From: Daphnia pulex
Lineage: Eukaryota; Arthropoda; Branchiopoda; Diplostraca; Daphniidae
Assembly: GCF_021134715.1 (NCBI RefSeq)
Contig: NC_060020.1
Span: forward strand, 1,736,001-1,800,000
Direction: 5' to 3'
Length of the DNA: 64,000 nt
Positions within the stretch are counted from its first letter, which is position 1. Every line of letters begins with the position of its first letter. A program made the position numbers and the translations under genes. Below the pieces are notes generated by a model that did no database searches, was not told the DNA's origin, and saw only the letters and a program-made list of their open reading frames with translations. Positions 20,001 through 34,700 of the stretch are shown here, piece after piece.

Positions 20001-23000
20001 CCCAACAGATGCGATTCCCAAGACAACACTCGGCGTCGACGTTGTCTGCATTTGACGCGCGCGGTCTTAGTGCTACTGGCCGTGGTTGTTATTGTTGTTG
20101 CTAGACGGATGATGTGACGGCACATCGACGGTTGAATATTAGCGGAGGATTACGGCGAGGTCAAAGTCCTGCGATAGACATTTTTTCGGCCACGAGACTT
20201 TGAGACGATGAATGCGATCGCCTTGATGAACGACACGTGACGCATTCCATTCGGTGCTCGAGTTACAATCAAAGATCATCTGGTCGTCTCTCTCCTGTTA
20301 ACCAGCGGGAAGAGGATCTACTACACTTCCGCCGAGAAGATAAGAGCGAAGGGCGAATGTTTCCGATATCTCTCATCTCATCCAACATCTTTCTCGCTAA
20401 CGAGTTGTGCAGTTGACACGTCTGTGACGACATCAAATGCGTAACGAGGTCCCGAGGATTAATCCTCGAGACGGCCGCCTCCGCAATGTCGCGTATAAAA
20501 AGCGAAAACCTTATTCCTCTCGAAAAAGCAGCCAGTCGTATTATATAGCGCTGCTGCCGCCGCAGCTAGATCATCTGACACCCTCCCTGGGCTCTCGGAG
20601 GAAAACACTAGACGTCATTTTCACTGTTGGATAGATGTACTACACTTAATGGGCTTTCCTGCCACAATCTTGAGTAATTGACGGTTCAGTTATCGGGGAT
20701 TTATTTTGAAGAAATCCTCCTTAAAAGCAGCGCAAAATTGACGGTTAATGGCCCATTGTGGGAAAGCTTTTTTATAAGTGAGAGAGCCAGTTCTTGTTGG
20801 CTTATCTCTATATAGGAACAGGGAGTGCAAGAGATAAATATGGACACAGAGTCTATGCCGTTGGAGATAGAAAGTGAAACTCGAGTTTCTGCAAATATGG
20901 ACAGGAATACAAATCGACTGCGATGGGATTTCTGGCCCGCCGTTGCAAATGTTGGCCAAGCCCATTTGCGGATACCTACATTAGATATTATGCGGGTGAA
21001 TAGTAGTATTGGGAATCGATTTACGAAAGACTGGCGAGTTATTCGACAAACAATAGTGCAGCAGAGTAGAGCTATTGTGAAGAGATAAAGGATCCGTCGC
21101 GATTGAATGTTTCACGTCAATCTTCTCCTATTTCCTTGCAAGAGTTCCCATTCGTCTGTTTCCACTTTTCTCTTTCTCGCTTTTTTCTCTCTCGTCATGT
21201 TTGCTCGATGCATGATTGCCAAAGTGTTTGTCTCGTGCACAACGACGATTCTCCTATCTAGCCAGATCTATAGAAACGGCCGGTCTATATCTATTTGTCA
21301 TATACGATATCATCGGCTATATAGTATACTCATCTCCTACTCAAATAATATGGAGGATGTCCTTCGATTTGCAATCTCTATTATCCAGTCACATCTCTTA
21401 TCTACTTCCTTTTCTATTTATCCAGCAGACAAAAAGAGTCGCCCTTTCGTTTTGTCCTCTGCTGCCCGATATTATTACATTTACATCGAGATTGTAATAC
21501 ACGAAGATGAGCCGCGGAGCAGCAAACAGGGTGAGACGCGCCAACAAACCCCATCCCAGTTCTTAATCAGAACGTGGGATGTGATACAACTTGAAAGTAA
21601 TCGCTATATTAAGTCAAGAGCTTGATCTCCGTTATATATTACTCGCAGAAAAATGAAGTCGTCTATCAAAGTTGAAGGAAAGAACAATTGTCGCGTGTAT
21701 TGTGTTTTCTGTCGGTTGAAGATGAGCTTTGCATTTTCATGGCGTCTGTCGTCCCTTTTATCGAGTCCCCATTGAATATAAAAAATCCCCTCGACTATTT
21801 TTGTCCTGTTTGTCGTCCGTGTTATGTCGCCCTCATCCATTGCGGCTCGAGTTTTCCACAAGAGGTCGGTCGAGATGGAAGCGAACAAAAGGCCCCATGA
21901 CTCAAGCATTTCAGTCACGGATCAACTTTGTCCCCTTTTAAACATTTCAAAAGTAGATTCGACATATTCTGACGGAACGTTTGTTTGATTTAAATAGACA
22001 TTTCAGATTTTCCCCTCGCACAGAACTCAGCAGAAAATGACCTCCCGATAGTGTCGCCGCCCAACACAGCAGTACGCAGTCATGAAAAGGTTAACAATGG
22101 ATATCAGATCGTACGCAGCTTGTAATTGAACTAGCAAACGATGCAGTATTCAAGTCTAAATCAATAATATAATCATGTTGTTTCCGATGAAATCTGGAAA
22201 TAATGGCCGGAAAGGAATTATACGTATCTTTTCCTTTGTATATCAGAAATCGGCTTTGCGTTCACTATACGCTGGGCTGCCGGGTTCAAAACAAATCGGT
22301 GAATAGTACACATAATCCTAACTGAGTTTATAGACGCTGTTTCGGATTAAATAATCTATTAAGGACATCAATTTTTGGAAACACGGGGGAACGGCCCGGT
22401 TTTGACATTCAATCTCGTCTAACAGTATTATTCCCATCCACACATAAATAGTTAAGTATTTAGTCTCATTAGATTACAGGCCAAAGATGCATGCAGCACG
22501 TTTGCACGTGGGCATTCGATTTTCGAGTGCGGGGGGTTATAGTTTCATTATCGCTTCATCATCGTCTCCAAAGTTGCACCTCTCCCTGTGGAGAAGAGGG
22601 GCCCGTGCCTGATTCAGTCCAATTAACGTCAAGTGCCTCCTCGTCTATGTCTGCTGCTGCTGTATTATATCACGAAAATCTGTGTGTGTGTGTGTGTGTC
22701 CTATATTCTCGGTGGATATGAAGCCATCAGCGTAAGAGAGTAAGACGAGCGTCGGTCACGTTCTTCCGCGCCATAGTTTCCCATATCAACAACTCCCTCC
22801 CTCTGCTGGCCGCGCGTATACATCTCCCCATCTCTTCGATATCTACTTTACTTTCTCCATGGCTGGGCTCTGCTTCTCTCTAATGGATCGTCGTGTTTGC
22901 TCGACTTGGTCCCTCCACTTTGTTGGGAGGCGCATGTCATCAACAGCAGTCGCGGGGCTTTGCGCCCGATTACCGATGCCCTATAGTATATTATGTATAG

Positions 23001-24798
23001 CGAATAACGGCACATATGTGCCGGGTTATTGGGGAGTGAGTCAAAAAAGGATTGAAAAGATTTGGAAGACAAGAAGTGCCAAAGAAAAGTAAATAAAGCT
23101 ACATCATAATGCAGCACTGCGCCATCTCTCTTATTGGTCGTCCTCATTTCGGAGGATCGAAATCAGCTCGGGGATTTGGAATCATCTTCTTCCCATTGGG
23201 TGTTATGCTAGCAATCTAAAAGAGACGCCCGAATGTTAGTTCCATGCGCCCAACCAGCAAGAAAATGTATTACATCATCTAAAGGAGAGTGAGAAGAGGA
23301 TGGTGATTCGATTCTGGGAATAATAATAACGACTGCTGGCGGCCATGCAGTCCGCAAAACTCGTGAGCGCGCTCCAACTCACGCCCAAATTCGTACTATA
23401 TAGACTCACGCTGATGGGAATGTGTATACTGTCGAGACAGCTCAATTGGATCATCTTCAAACCTAGAAGAGCTTCTCGGCGTTTCGTTCATCCCCCCTTT
23501 TCTGTCATTTCCGCCTTAAATTTCTATGGCTTTTTTTTTTTACTTTCTGATTTTCAAATTTAGTTTTTTTTTTGTTAGAAAACTGTTTGGAGACAAAGGC
23601 GAGTCTCGTTCCGTCGTCGACTAATTGAGTGGCGCACGCTGTAATAGATGATGTCTAATAAACTGTAACGTAATAACGCCAGCAAGTCGCTTGATGTCAT
23701 TAGGCGACGACGGCGGCGACGACCCTGGCACGTCTGTCTATCGCCTGACGCTATTTTGATGTGAGCCTTCGTCGTGAAATACGAATTAAAGTGGGCCGTG
23801 AAAACCAAAACAAATATAGCAGCGAATATTAGACGAGTCGGTGTGTCCCTATACATATCCGGCGCAAAGTCAACAACAGTGGACGATTTTAACCGCTAAA
23901 GTTCTCACCTTATGATGCATTCAATTCATGTTGTCCCGCCGGTTGTGTGTGTTAGTCACACCATCTCGGTACTCGTTGTATCGTGAATGATGTGAGCGAG
24001 TGCTGTGCGCTGGCAATGCATATTATAACGAGGCCATCGACCGAGACGCGTAACAAACATCAACACCCGGACGGAATAGCATAACAGCGGCACAGCAGCG
24101 GCGGCGGTGGAGATTTGAAAATAGCCCCCACGGGACGGTACTGCCAGTCGGAATAGAAGGCAGCAAGAGAAGAAGAGCGTCAACTTTCTTATGCAAAACT
24201 TGTCCATCACTTTCCCTCCCGCGCAGCACACAACCACGTACTGCTGTCCTCCTGCCCATCAGACAAATAAGCCCGCCGTGTTCTGTACAGCAAGCGCTTC
24301 TTTCTCATTTATAAACGACATGGCGCAAGAGTGCTTTCCTCGTTCACAAGTTCACACAAGTGTGTGTCTAAGCCACACAATCACGAGCGTTCTAGGAAAA
24401 GCTATAATAACGCTTGTCATCATATATAAATTTAGAAACAAGGAAAAGTTGGGCTGTTCGTCTCTGATAGGTATATGAGTAGTTGTTAAGAGTCATCGCC
24501 AGCGAGAATAGATCTGTCGAGTTCGTGATTGGACTCTTTGAGATTGAGTAACATGATGTCGGAAACACCAGCGAATTTTCAATCAGGCATTTATAACACA
24601 TTTGACGGCGGAATATCGCATCATGTTTTTCTAACGGACGTTACAATCGGTATAACGGATCGAAAATGATTTAAACAATATTGGGGATTTTCTCATTGTT
24701 CAAGTAGGTATCTATAAAGTGATAAAAACTGGCAACAACATAATTTGGAACGAGGTGTTGGCAGTTAATTCTTGGTAAAAAAAAAATGGTCTTGATGC
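17073..24798. other. Gene-poor intergenic DNA
   Basis: I find no exon with domain, splice and frame support in this stretch. It contains short simple repeats, for example (GT)n at about 22680-22699, many CG-containing words and scattered frames of up to 175 codons (19598-20125, minus) without recognisable protein character. It may hold distal regulatory DNA or non-coding RNA genes, which cannot be recognised from sequence alone. Confidence 0.4.
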
Positions 24799-26010
24799 AC
24801 TTTGCTTCAAGTGTTTCAAATTCAAATATTTTCAAATGTGATGGTTTACCCACAGTAAAAGTTGTGAAAGACAAAACAAGCCTAATCTGCACAGTAGTTT
24901 GACAAATAATTTTAGTGAATCATTACTGAGAAAAAACAAAAACAAAGAGAGAAAACAGTTGCAGTCAACCGCCTAGCTTGGGAATAAACGTATTCCGTAA
25001 CTATTTATAATCAACGCCACCAAAAGTTGTCAAAAAGGAAGAATAGAGATCAATTTTGTCCTACCATTATGCCTGGGAAATACAGCCAGGCATCCGAAGT
25101 TGCTCCATCCATCCGCTGAAGATTAGAGTTACACCAGACGGGATAGGGACAAAGGGTGTCCTCGTGAATACTCGAATACTCGTGAAAAGGGGAAGAAGAG
25201 AGATCCATAACTCGATTGACATTGTATTCCAAAGCAATGGGATGCTTATTATCTAAATAAAAATAGAAATGGGTTCCGAAAAATTATTGACAGAAACAAC
25301 AAGTCAGGAAAAGTTGAAAACGAAACACTGGGTAAACCCTAATTGTTAATAAATGAGAGAATGAAAGGTTTACATGTACAGGTTTACACTGCACTGATGC
25401 AGGTAATGCAACATTAAAATATTTAGTAGGTCACAGGTCAATATAAAAGTAAAGGAAATCATTACCCCAGACGATGATCCTGAGATTGTTGCTGGTGACA
25501 GGTTAACACCTGCACAAGAAAAACTTGCACATTGTGTGGGTATGATGGATGGCTCTGGACTCAAATCTGCAAAAAAGAAAAAGGTTATATAGTACAAACA
25601 AATTATACCATGCTTTGACAGGGCAATCACATGATAAATGCTAGTCAACTAACATTTCACTAATTTGAAACAGGTTTAACTCTTTATAGCTCCCAAAATC
25701 ATTCTATTTCTATTCTTAATTTTATTTACCCGCTAAACAGCATGGAGCATGACGGTTATCAAAAGAAAATAAATAAATAACAATATAAATCTTAAACTTT
25801 TGTCACTGACTTTTTCGAAATTTTTGGAATAAAGAAAGCAGACGACACTTGTTCAAATTTCTTCTAATAATCAGCATGCTTTGTGGCTTTGTGGCTACGA
25901 TATCGATATAAATGATAAAAGGGAATAAGTTGAGCGGAAAAGTTTTTGTTGAAATCTTCCAAAAAATCGATACTTCTTTCAATAAATCCAAACCGCAAAA
26001 AAACGATAAA
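24799..26010 (+). repeat. Dispersed repeat, copy 2 (about 1.2 kb)
   Basis: This copy has the same orientation and order of blocks as 3551-4750, with small indels. The part around 25195-25260 (AGAGAGATCCATAACTCGAT onwards) is almost unchanged between copies. The coding-like frame seen in copy 1 is interrupted here by a 2-bp insertion (GTCAATATAAAAG against GTCAATAAAAG). The right end carries an extra or rearranged segment at about 25880-25980. Confidence 0.75.
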
Positions 26011-28706
26011 AGCAGTTTAATCGGTTAATCACTCGCCGCTGAACAGATCGGAATTATCTTTACATCAAATTGCTCGTCTCAACAAGTTTGATTACGACCA
26101 TCCTTGGAACAGACATCAGCACCAAAGACCGTCTTGGATGGAATTAATAACTATGGAATGCCTATAAAGTTAATGTCTATAGTTGAGAATTTGCTTATCT
26201 AGGAGCCCCACCGCCGTGTTGATATATTGTCTGCCGAATAGGAACGACGGAGCTGCTCTTATGTAACCGATTCTAGAGTCGTTGTAACTAATTGCCTAGA
26301 CGAGCGGAGCTGCCTGCATAGTGCATATCACCCCTTTTTGAATTGCATGGCTGGTCACGTAATAAAACGGCCCGTCGTATCAAATGTGTCGTAAATATTA
26401 AAATAAATCAGAAATAATAGCTAATATAAGAAAATAAGAAGAATTCTCTTCAGTCTAGACGTGTATTTCCTTTTTTTTTTAAATTTTTTCTGTATTTATT
26501 ATCATCGTTATATTCACGTGACGCACGCGCCAAAAAAGAAAAAGAGAAAAGAAAAATACAACTCAATCTCCATAGCGCTCTCATCGTTCTCTTTTGGGAA
26601 AAAGAAAATAATGAAATCAACTAAAAAAATTCAAATAGAGCGCGCACATCAAAAAGAAATGACGCCACAGTATAACGATATGATACAGAGACATATCATC
26701 ATATACGCGGTGGCAGCGGAACCAAATAATCGATGTTTTCCGGGTCGAACAACAAAACACAAAAGGGAGAGATATGATGATCGACAAATAAAAGACACGG
26801 GAGTAATAACGATAATGAGCCATAATAGTAATACAGGTATATATGTAATATGTGGTGTATAATATGTATAATATAATATGCTGAGACACACAGGAGACAC
26901 GCAATCGCACAAACTCATTTCATATAGGACGCATACATTTGGAAGAATAAAAACAACAAGAGGCTGAAAAGAAAAACCCAAAAAGAATTTTTGGCGTCAA
27001 GTTCTAAAGAAAAACCAAATTCAAAGCAGATTTTTTGAAATTATTTGATGGGCATATAATACAACACACACACACGCAGAGGCATTCACGCATCAAATGA
27101 CATACACACGCACATATAATATTGTGATATAGTGTAATAATCAGGACCCACGTTTGATTTGTTGAATTTGGTTTTCTCTTGTTTTGAAATGTTTTATACT
27201 GATGCCGATGTTATAACAACTCGATCGATGGACAACCGACTCCATTAAAGTCTATGGCGAATGGTCGTTACATTGTCTAACTATTCTACTGTATTGCTGC
27301 TGATCCTGCCTGATTGAATCAAATCCACTGGTGCACGTATACCTACGCATCTATAAGAATAGAGACGCGTAGAGCGCAAAGGCCAGATGAAGACTTGGTA
27401 TTCATTACACGGAAACTTATTAGTATAGATATGATGACCTAAAACGGAGGAGAATGGAGGGGGGGGGGCAGTCCGGTGGTGCGCTATGTATAGTGAGTAG
27501 GTATAATAATAATTTGGTTTGCGGGCGCGGGCATGTGGGGGATATATAATAATAAGAATGGTGGTAACACAGTCCGAACTCTCTATATTCCGTTACATAT
27601 GTCTGTGTTGTGTATACGCGCAAATAGAATTAGACGTTTTTACTTTTTTTTTCTCAGTTATAATCGATATAATAATAATTGGTATATAGTGGTCTCTGAA
27701 TGTTAATGTTTTTGTTTTCCCAGTCGTCGTTTTAGTCGTCGTCAAAACTAACCTACACAGCAAGGCACACATTATATATATCGATGGTTATATATATATA
27801 ACACGCATTTTGATGTAGCTACTTAAACCGGTATGAATTCCATGATACCATTTGTGTCATTCACTCGACGTACATACTATGCAAGCGCGTGTATCTCTCT
27901 TTTTCAATAAGCATTGTCTTTTTTCACTCTGTCCTGTGGTTCAATTCTTATTTTCCCTTGCGTCACAAACTGAATTATATTGGAAGGGGCGTCTCTCATA
28001 CACACTTATTATATTCGCAGTTGGCAATCATAAAAATTCTTTTCGGTCGCCTCAACATATGACTTTTTATCAATTCATTCCAGACAGTCAAATCACCAAA
28101 GAAAAAGTGATGAAAGTCACGCAACGATGACTGTATGATACAGCATGATGCGCGGTCCCAGTTCGGTGAACAACGAACGAAAAAATAAAATAAAAAATAG
28201 AACGCAATGGTGTGAAAGAAAACAAAGTTTCGAATCGACCGCCAATTTTTTTCTTTTCTTTTCAAAATGAAATTTTCAAAACGAAACGAGGAGAAGCGAC
28301 GACGAAATGCTGACACACCCAACTCTACTTCTTCTTTTCTTTTTGGAAATTCTTCCACTTTTTCAATATTTTTCGCATGGATTATTCGTCTCCCGACTGT
28401 GTGATAAAAAGAATTCACGGCGGATAAATAGAGTTCCGCATTTTCATCTTTCTCTCGTCCTACTTATTCCAGCTCTTGTTTTTATTCTTTTCTTCAAATA
28501 ATCTGATTTCAGTTTCAGAAATTCCTGACGGAGTTTTTTTGGTATTTTCCCGCTTTGACTTTGCTTTGAAAGTGTTTCGTCGGCGGATGAGTCGTGTTGT
28601 TGAATAAAACATGGGCGATGACTTTGCAGAAAAATAATAAAAAAAGAGCTATGTTGGTTGGGTTTTTTTTTGTTTTTGTCTTATTTTTTTGTTCTTCCTT
28701 CCCGAT
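26011..28706. other. AT-rich DNA, probably 3' flank of the coiled-coil gene
   Basis: Dense microsatellite-like sequence (CA/GT and TATA runs at about 27060-27120 and 27770-27810) with no supported exon. Part may be the 3' untranslated region of the minus-strand gene ending at 28707. Confidence 0.4.
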
Positions 28707-31700
28707 TCACTCTTCCTGTTTGAGTCCGAGAGATGGGGCCTCTTCGGTCCGTCCGCTGGATGACGTCTCGACGAGCGAGTGGAGTTCGCCGGAGCTTTCG
28801 ATGCGTCTCAATTCGCGAACGACTTGTTCGTGTTCGTCGAGAAGCCGAGCAAATTCATCCCGTCGGTGGCGGACTTCATCCTATTAAAATATATCAACAA
28901 ACGCCGTAAGGTTATTACGCGAACGCCCGGGAAGAAACAAAAGAAAAATGCACAAACAAGAAATTCGCGTTCGCAACAAGAACATTCGCGACGAGAGTTG
29001 CATGCTGTTGCCATTGCTCAATATTTCCAAGAATTTTCCCGAAATAGATGGGTGGATCCCTTTTTTTTCTTTTTGTGTGTGTGCTTTTCTTTTTCACCTT
29101 TTATATTTACAGTAGAAATAAAAGCGAGTCGCGGATCGAACAAGGATCCGCTGCTGCTGCAGGAGCAATTGGGTCAGCAGAACATTTTTGGGAGCAGCAG
29201 ACCGTGACCGTCTCTCAATAATATCCCCTTTCCCCTCATCCAAACGCTATCCAGTTCAATGCCATTCTCAGGTTTACCACCAGACAGACAGAAACTTTGG
29301 GGCGCGGGATTCGTGCGAAAAGAGATTTGCCAGACGGAGTAGTATCATCACGCCGTGTCGTGCTGTTTATAGTCAACATTCTATCTGCTGCTGCTGGCCG
29401 GAATGGTTGCCCAGCAGGACCTCGGACAACCAATAACAATCGACTGTAAAATAAGGTGTCGGGAGGACTTGCCTTGATCTGTTGAAGCCTCGTCTCACTT
29501 TCCTCCCTGGACGTGGATCCGCGGCTGCCGCGGGAGCACTGGCTGATGTCGGAGCGGGCGTCTGCGTTGTCGTCAAACACCTCGTTATTACTACTCTCCT
29601 GCTGCTGGCCCTCGGCCGACGTCTGGTGTTGGATGTAGAACTGGTGGTGGTGATGCGAGTCCGAGTAATAATGCTGCCCTCCTCCGCTGTTGTTGTCACA
29701 GTCGCCGTCCACGTCGTCCACCACGATGCTGTTGACGCGTTATCGACCGTGTTAACGATCCGCCATTACCACAGCCATTCCAAGACATTTCCCCACCAAA
29801 AAAAAATTAGAAAAGAAGATCAGATTTTGTTGGCTGCATTGAAAACATTCGACCACCCACAGAGAGTGTGTTGCCAACAATAAACAAACGGTCGTGAGTT
29901 TTTAGCGAACGGCGTACTATCGGGAGAAACAAGTCAGATGTTGTTGTCTGTGGTTTAGTAGGTCACCATGAAAGAAAAACGGACAGAATAAGGTGCATCC
30001 GTTGCAACCCAAAAATGATATTGGGCTGCTGTGACGCACCAAAGGAATAATCTATCGGCTCCTGTATATAGTCCCCATCAATAAAGATCCTGCCGGATTC
30101 TATTCCGCTTTTTTTTGGTTATACGTCTCAGCATCGGCTGCTGGGCCAAAAAAGAAAAAGAAGTGCAATTTCCCGCCGCTATAGAGATGTGCATAGCGGC
30201 GTTAGCGAACCGTATCGGAGATTTGATCGTCGATCCATCAGATCCCGCTTTCCTGCGCCACTCACCTCCCCTTCATACTTTTTTTTTCCAGCCTGTCGTT
30301 CGTTGCTCGCGTTCGTTCTCCACCGCCTTTGGCCTTGGGGGGTTCGTGAGCATTTCATTTTCTTTTTTTCTCTCTCCTCGCTCCATCTTATTATTATGCT
30401 ATTCAACACTCACCAGCAACTGTGTGTGCGTGTGTGTGCTGTGCGGGATCTTTCGGCTTTCACGTCATGCAGACTTATTCGTTTGCGGGCGACGTCGGGA
30501 GTTTTTGCGGCTATTTTTGAACCAGGAAAATAACAAAATAAGAAGAAAATACGTTCGGAATGGAGGAGAAGGAGAGAGAGTAGCTCATAGGAGCGAAACT
30601 CATCCGTGCCGCATTCCCATTTCAAACTGAAAAATTGCGTCATTTGTCAGTTGCGGGATTTTATTGGCCCATCCTTGCCTATTTCAAAAATGGCGGGACA
30701 TTTGTTTCTCCACCTCGAGCGTATAATGCCTTATCGCACAATGGCCCGTGTTTATTGTTATACTCTTCAGACACAAAATGTCTAATGTAACGGTTATGAC
30801 GCAACATACCTGACGCACGATTGCAGTTTGGGTCGGTCGCCGTTGGTCCCGGCAGCTCCGTTCATCCCGCACATGGACAATTCCGATCCTGCATCAAATC
30901 CAACATAAATCGTTATTATACATGTATGCAACCCATTTTGGAGAGAAAAATAAGAAACAAACTAGACATAGAGTCATCGATTCGGCGAAATTTCGGGTTG
31001 GTTTTTTACATAATAAGGACCTTGGCACAGCGATGGCATTGATTTTGGCGATGAGATAACATGCAATGACCCACTCTCCCGATTTAGCATCGGTCCAAAA
31101 GACTCATCAGCAAATCTGTCCACGCGTCTGACAGTATGTAGACTGACGTTGTTTTTGCCATAATAATGGAGGGGACCGAAACTTAAAATTCTGATATAAT
31201 AATATAAAATAAATTTAGAAAGATGGGGGGGTCGGTAGTTGACTCTTTCATCGTTTGCCAATCTCTCTCTCGAGATACTTTTTTTCGTTGTTTATATGTG
31301 TAACTGTAAAATAAAATGAAAAAACAAGTCCTGCAAGGAGTGCAGCATACTAAAAATATTTACAGGAGATGATGGAAAACCGACTCGCGATGTTTGTACA
31401 CAGAGAAAATATTAAAATAAAAAAGACGCGCACACACACACAAACAGAATGCAAACGCGGCGACTGTGACGTCAATGAGGGTATAATGAATGCGTGTTGT
31501 TGTTGTTGTTGTTGTTGCCCTCAACCGATGGCAACTATCCGTCTCTGACTCTGTCCGCATCTGTCGTGTCAGCGTTTACAGCCCAACAGCAGACCTCCCC
31601 CCTACAAAAGACAAGCCGATTGACGTCGGCTAAAATGTCCACAGACAACGATACATATAAATCAACCACCAGGATATGCGTGTTTTTTTTCCCTGTTTGT

Positions 31701-34700
31701 TACAGATGTGTACAAGTGCTGGATATTTAAGTACTGGTGGTGCGAGAGCAAGGAACCCAAATATAAAAAGGCGGATGCGCTAAAGATAGTGTGTGATGTG
31801 CACACACGCAATCGATTTCCGATTGTTTCTCAAACAATTACAACAGCTCAAAGGAGAGAGAGATATAAAAGGGAGCTGGGGGAAACCCACGTCGATTTGT
31901 TATCACGAAAAGACCAAAGGAAACAGTGGAAAAAAAAGATCGATTTCCAAACGAGAATTATAAAATGATGTTGTTGATTTTTCGGTTTTATTTTTTACGT
32001 AATGTTTGCTGTTGGGAATTGCTTCGGCCGGTCTTTATAGATTATATTTCTCGATGGGGAGAGGGTTATGGGTGATCGAGTCCGAACACGACGGACTTTG
32101 GGTCCGAGCGTGTTTCTTATTGTTCCGTTTTTGTGGGGGTGTTGTTGTGCAGGCGGCGGGATCGAATTCTGCGATGACGCAAATCAGCGAAAGCCCAGTA
32201 CTTGCCAAAGGAGAGCAAATAGCGTGTGCCAGTAAATAGAGCCAATGGTGAGACCAAGATAGAAGAAGAAGAAGTAGAGAACTTTAAACTTCCGCCAAAG
32301 ATGACGTCAGCGCGCCAAATGAGACCGCACGCCAGCAACTCTCGGGCGGATATTGGCTCCTCCGCGTCCATCGCATTAAGACAATCAGCAACAGAAGAGA
32401 AGAAAAACTATAACGTCGAGACGGAGAAATGATGGCAGCAATATAAGAGGCAAGCCAATCCAATATACGTCTTATGTATAGGCATGTATAAGGCAGGTGA
32501 GAGCTACACCTACGTGCTCAAAAATGCGTCATCACTACACTGTTTTTTGTTGCCCCCTCCCGCTTCTGTTGACTTTAAATTATTATTATTATTATTATTA
32601 GCTTGTGTCTAATACACCTGACGTTTGTTGTCCCCCCGCCCATCTGCGTGACTATACTGCACACTGCTGGTATAGCTATATAATCAATCAGTTGGCCGAT
32701 TGGATTTCAAATTTTCTTTGGGCTCCCGGAGGAAATGAGATGTACATAACGAAAACTTAAAACTGAGAGGAAGTAAAAAATAAATAATAATAAATACACG
32801 AAAGAACGCGGGACTGGGCTGCTGACGTTCGTTCATTATTTATTGACCGAGTGGAATATATAAGGACCCGTTCCGGACCCGTCACTTAGCAGCCAGCCAG
32901 ACCCCCAGCACCATTCACGTTTGCATGTAACGCCGTTATTATTATTATTTAGCGTTATAGTTTGCCGCACAAGTCCAGCAGTTCACCTCGTAATTGTTTC
33001 TGGGAGCCAATCAATTATATAACACTAACGCCCCGCGCAATTATTATGTTATTTTTACGCCCGCCAGATTCCACCAGTCTTTTGTTTTTTATTATTATTA
33101 TTCCACATCAGACGTTAACTCAATTAGAAGCCGGCAAAGTTTTTTGGGAAAAAAAAGAACTGTGCATGACGTTATTTTTGTTTTCCCCCAGCTCCTTGAT
33201 GGTTTTCTTGTCTAACTTGTTTGTCATTCACGTTGGAATGGAATGCGGCCCGGCCCGTCGTTGGGAGATGAAGAAGAAACATACTACTACCCCTAGGACG
33301 CGGTGGCCCCGGTTGGGCTGTAAGGAACGAACGGGGGTAGTAACCGACCCCCCAAAAAAAACACAAAATCCATTCGGGAACTGTTGTGGGAGGGAGTTTC
33401 GATCTCCTTTACCCCCGTTGGGTCTAGAAATAGAATCGCTAATGGATCGAGTGTGGGGAGAGCCAGCAGCCACGTCAAGGACCTTCTTTTTTCTCTCTCT
33501 ATCCCACGTTGTGACGTCATAGTAAAAAACTGGCCGGCCAGAAAAAAACAAAAAAGTTTTGACTGCTCCTGGATTCCAGCCAGACAGACTCAAGTTTCGC
33601 CACTGGGCCTATAGATGATGTCCGCTCACGGCGACACAACAGCGCATTGATCTCGCAACATAATCGCACTCGGCCGTACACTCTGCGATTTCCCCCCTCG
33701 ATCTTGTATAACGACTTGAAAAAACGGCAAGTGCACAAGATCCTTGTTCAACTTACATATCAGTCGAATATATGGAAACAACGCCCCGTCGAATGGCACA
33801 CAAAACATTACTGGGTGAAAGGGAAAAGTTTTATTCCTATTCCCGATCCTGATTCTATACGGGGAATCACTTGAACGTGTAGATAAATGCAGCCGAGATA
33901 TATAGTCGATATATAGCTGGCAATCCTGTCTCTCTCCAGCTACATGAATCCCCGCACTCTGCCCTCTAGACACGTTTGCGAAATGATCGATAAACGCGAT
34001 GACAAGGAGACCAAAAAAATATGGAAATTTTCTTTTTTTTTCTCCTCCCCTTCTCCGTGATGAAATCGGTGCGCAGTCAGTCGCATTGGAAAAAACAAAA
34101 CAAGACGCGCTCACAAATCTTTTTTTTTCTAAGAAAATCTGACAGATTTTTGGAATCTATCCGTCATCAAATCGCAGCATTTAATCTCCCTGAGATGTGC
34201 GCAGCAGACGCCAAAAGGTTTGATTCGTGTATGCCTATATAGCTCCGTCACACGCCGTTGCCTAGTTTATAATTACTCCAGCTTGATTGAATTCATTAGA
34301 AACGGCAGCCATATATAACGGGGAGAAGCGTTATTTCTACATCGTGAATATTGAAATAAAAATGTCCGCTATTACGGTGCGGAATAAAAGGGATTGGAGA
34401 GTACTTGCGCGCATTTCTCCTGGGCTTTCTGTTTGATTCAATCAATTTCACGAACGAAAATGCCGGATACTTTGGCGTCTCGTACTCTCGAGCGTCGCTA
34501 ATGCGATTAGAATAAATGAGAACCAACTGTACGCAAAGGAGTGTATGACAGTTGCACACACTGGTCGTGAGCGCTTTTCCCCCCGATGATTATCCGCAGC
34601 CGGGCCTATATTATCCTGTATAGTTATAGGAAATGAGGGTTGGAATCAAAAGATAAATACCAGGAGCCTGTGGCAATTGTCACGGTCGACTCGACGGCAA

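Noticed and set aside
19598-20125. 175-codon minus-strand open frame with ATG
   Set aside because: No domain, splice sites or paralogue; composition varies along the frame and fits a chance frame in GC-richer intergenic DNA. Kept as unproven, not annotated.
20825-21088. 87-codon plus-strand frame with acidic start
   Set aside because: Starts with GTG rather than ATG, and has no splice or family support.
25370-25648. Minus-strand 92-codon frame in repeat copy 2 with an acceptor-like TTTTTTGCAG
   Set aside because: The plus-strand frame is better conserved between the copies and has more protein-like composition; the acceptor resemblance is probably chance.
29482-29883. 133-codon plus-strand frame
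   Set aside because: Antisense to the supported minus-strand exon 29473-29728, whose phase agrees with its neighbours.
30115-30630. 171-codon plus-strand frame
   Set aside because: Lies in the intron of the minus-strand coiled-coil gene and contains Phe/Ser runs from T/C-rich DNA; no domain.
32962-33522. 186-codon plus-strand frame
   Set aside because: Low-complexity sequence in the same large intron; no conserved motif or splice pattern.
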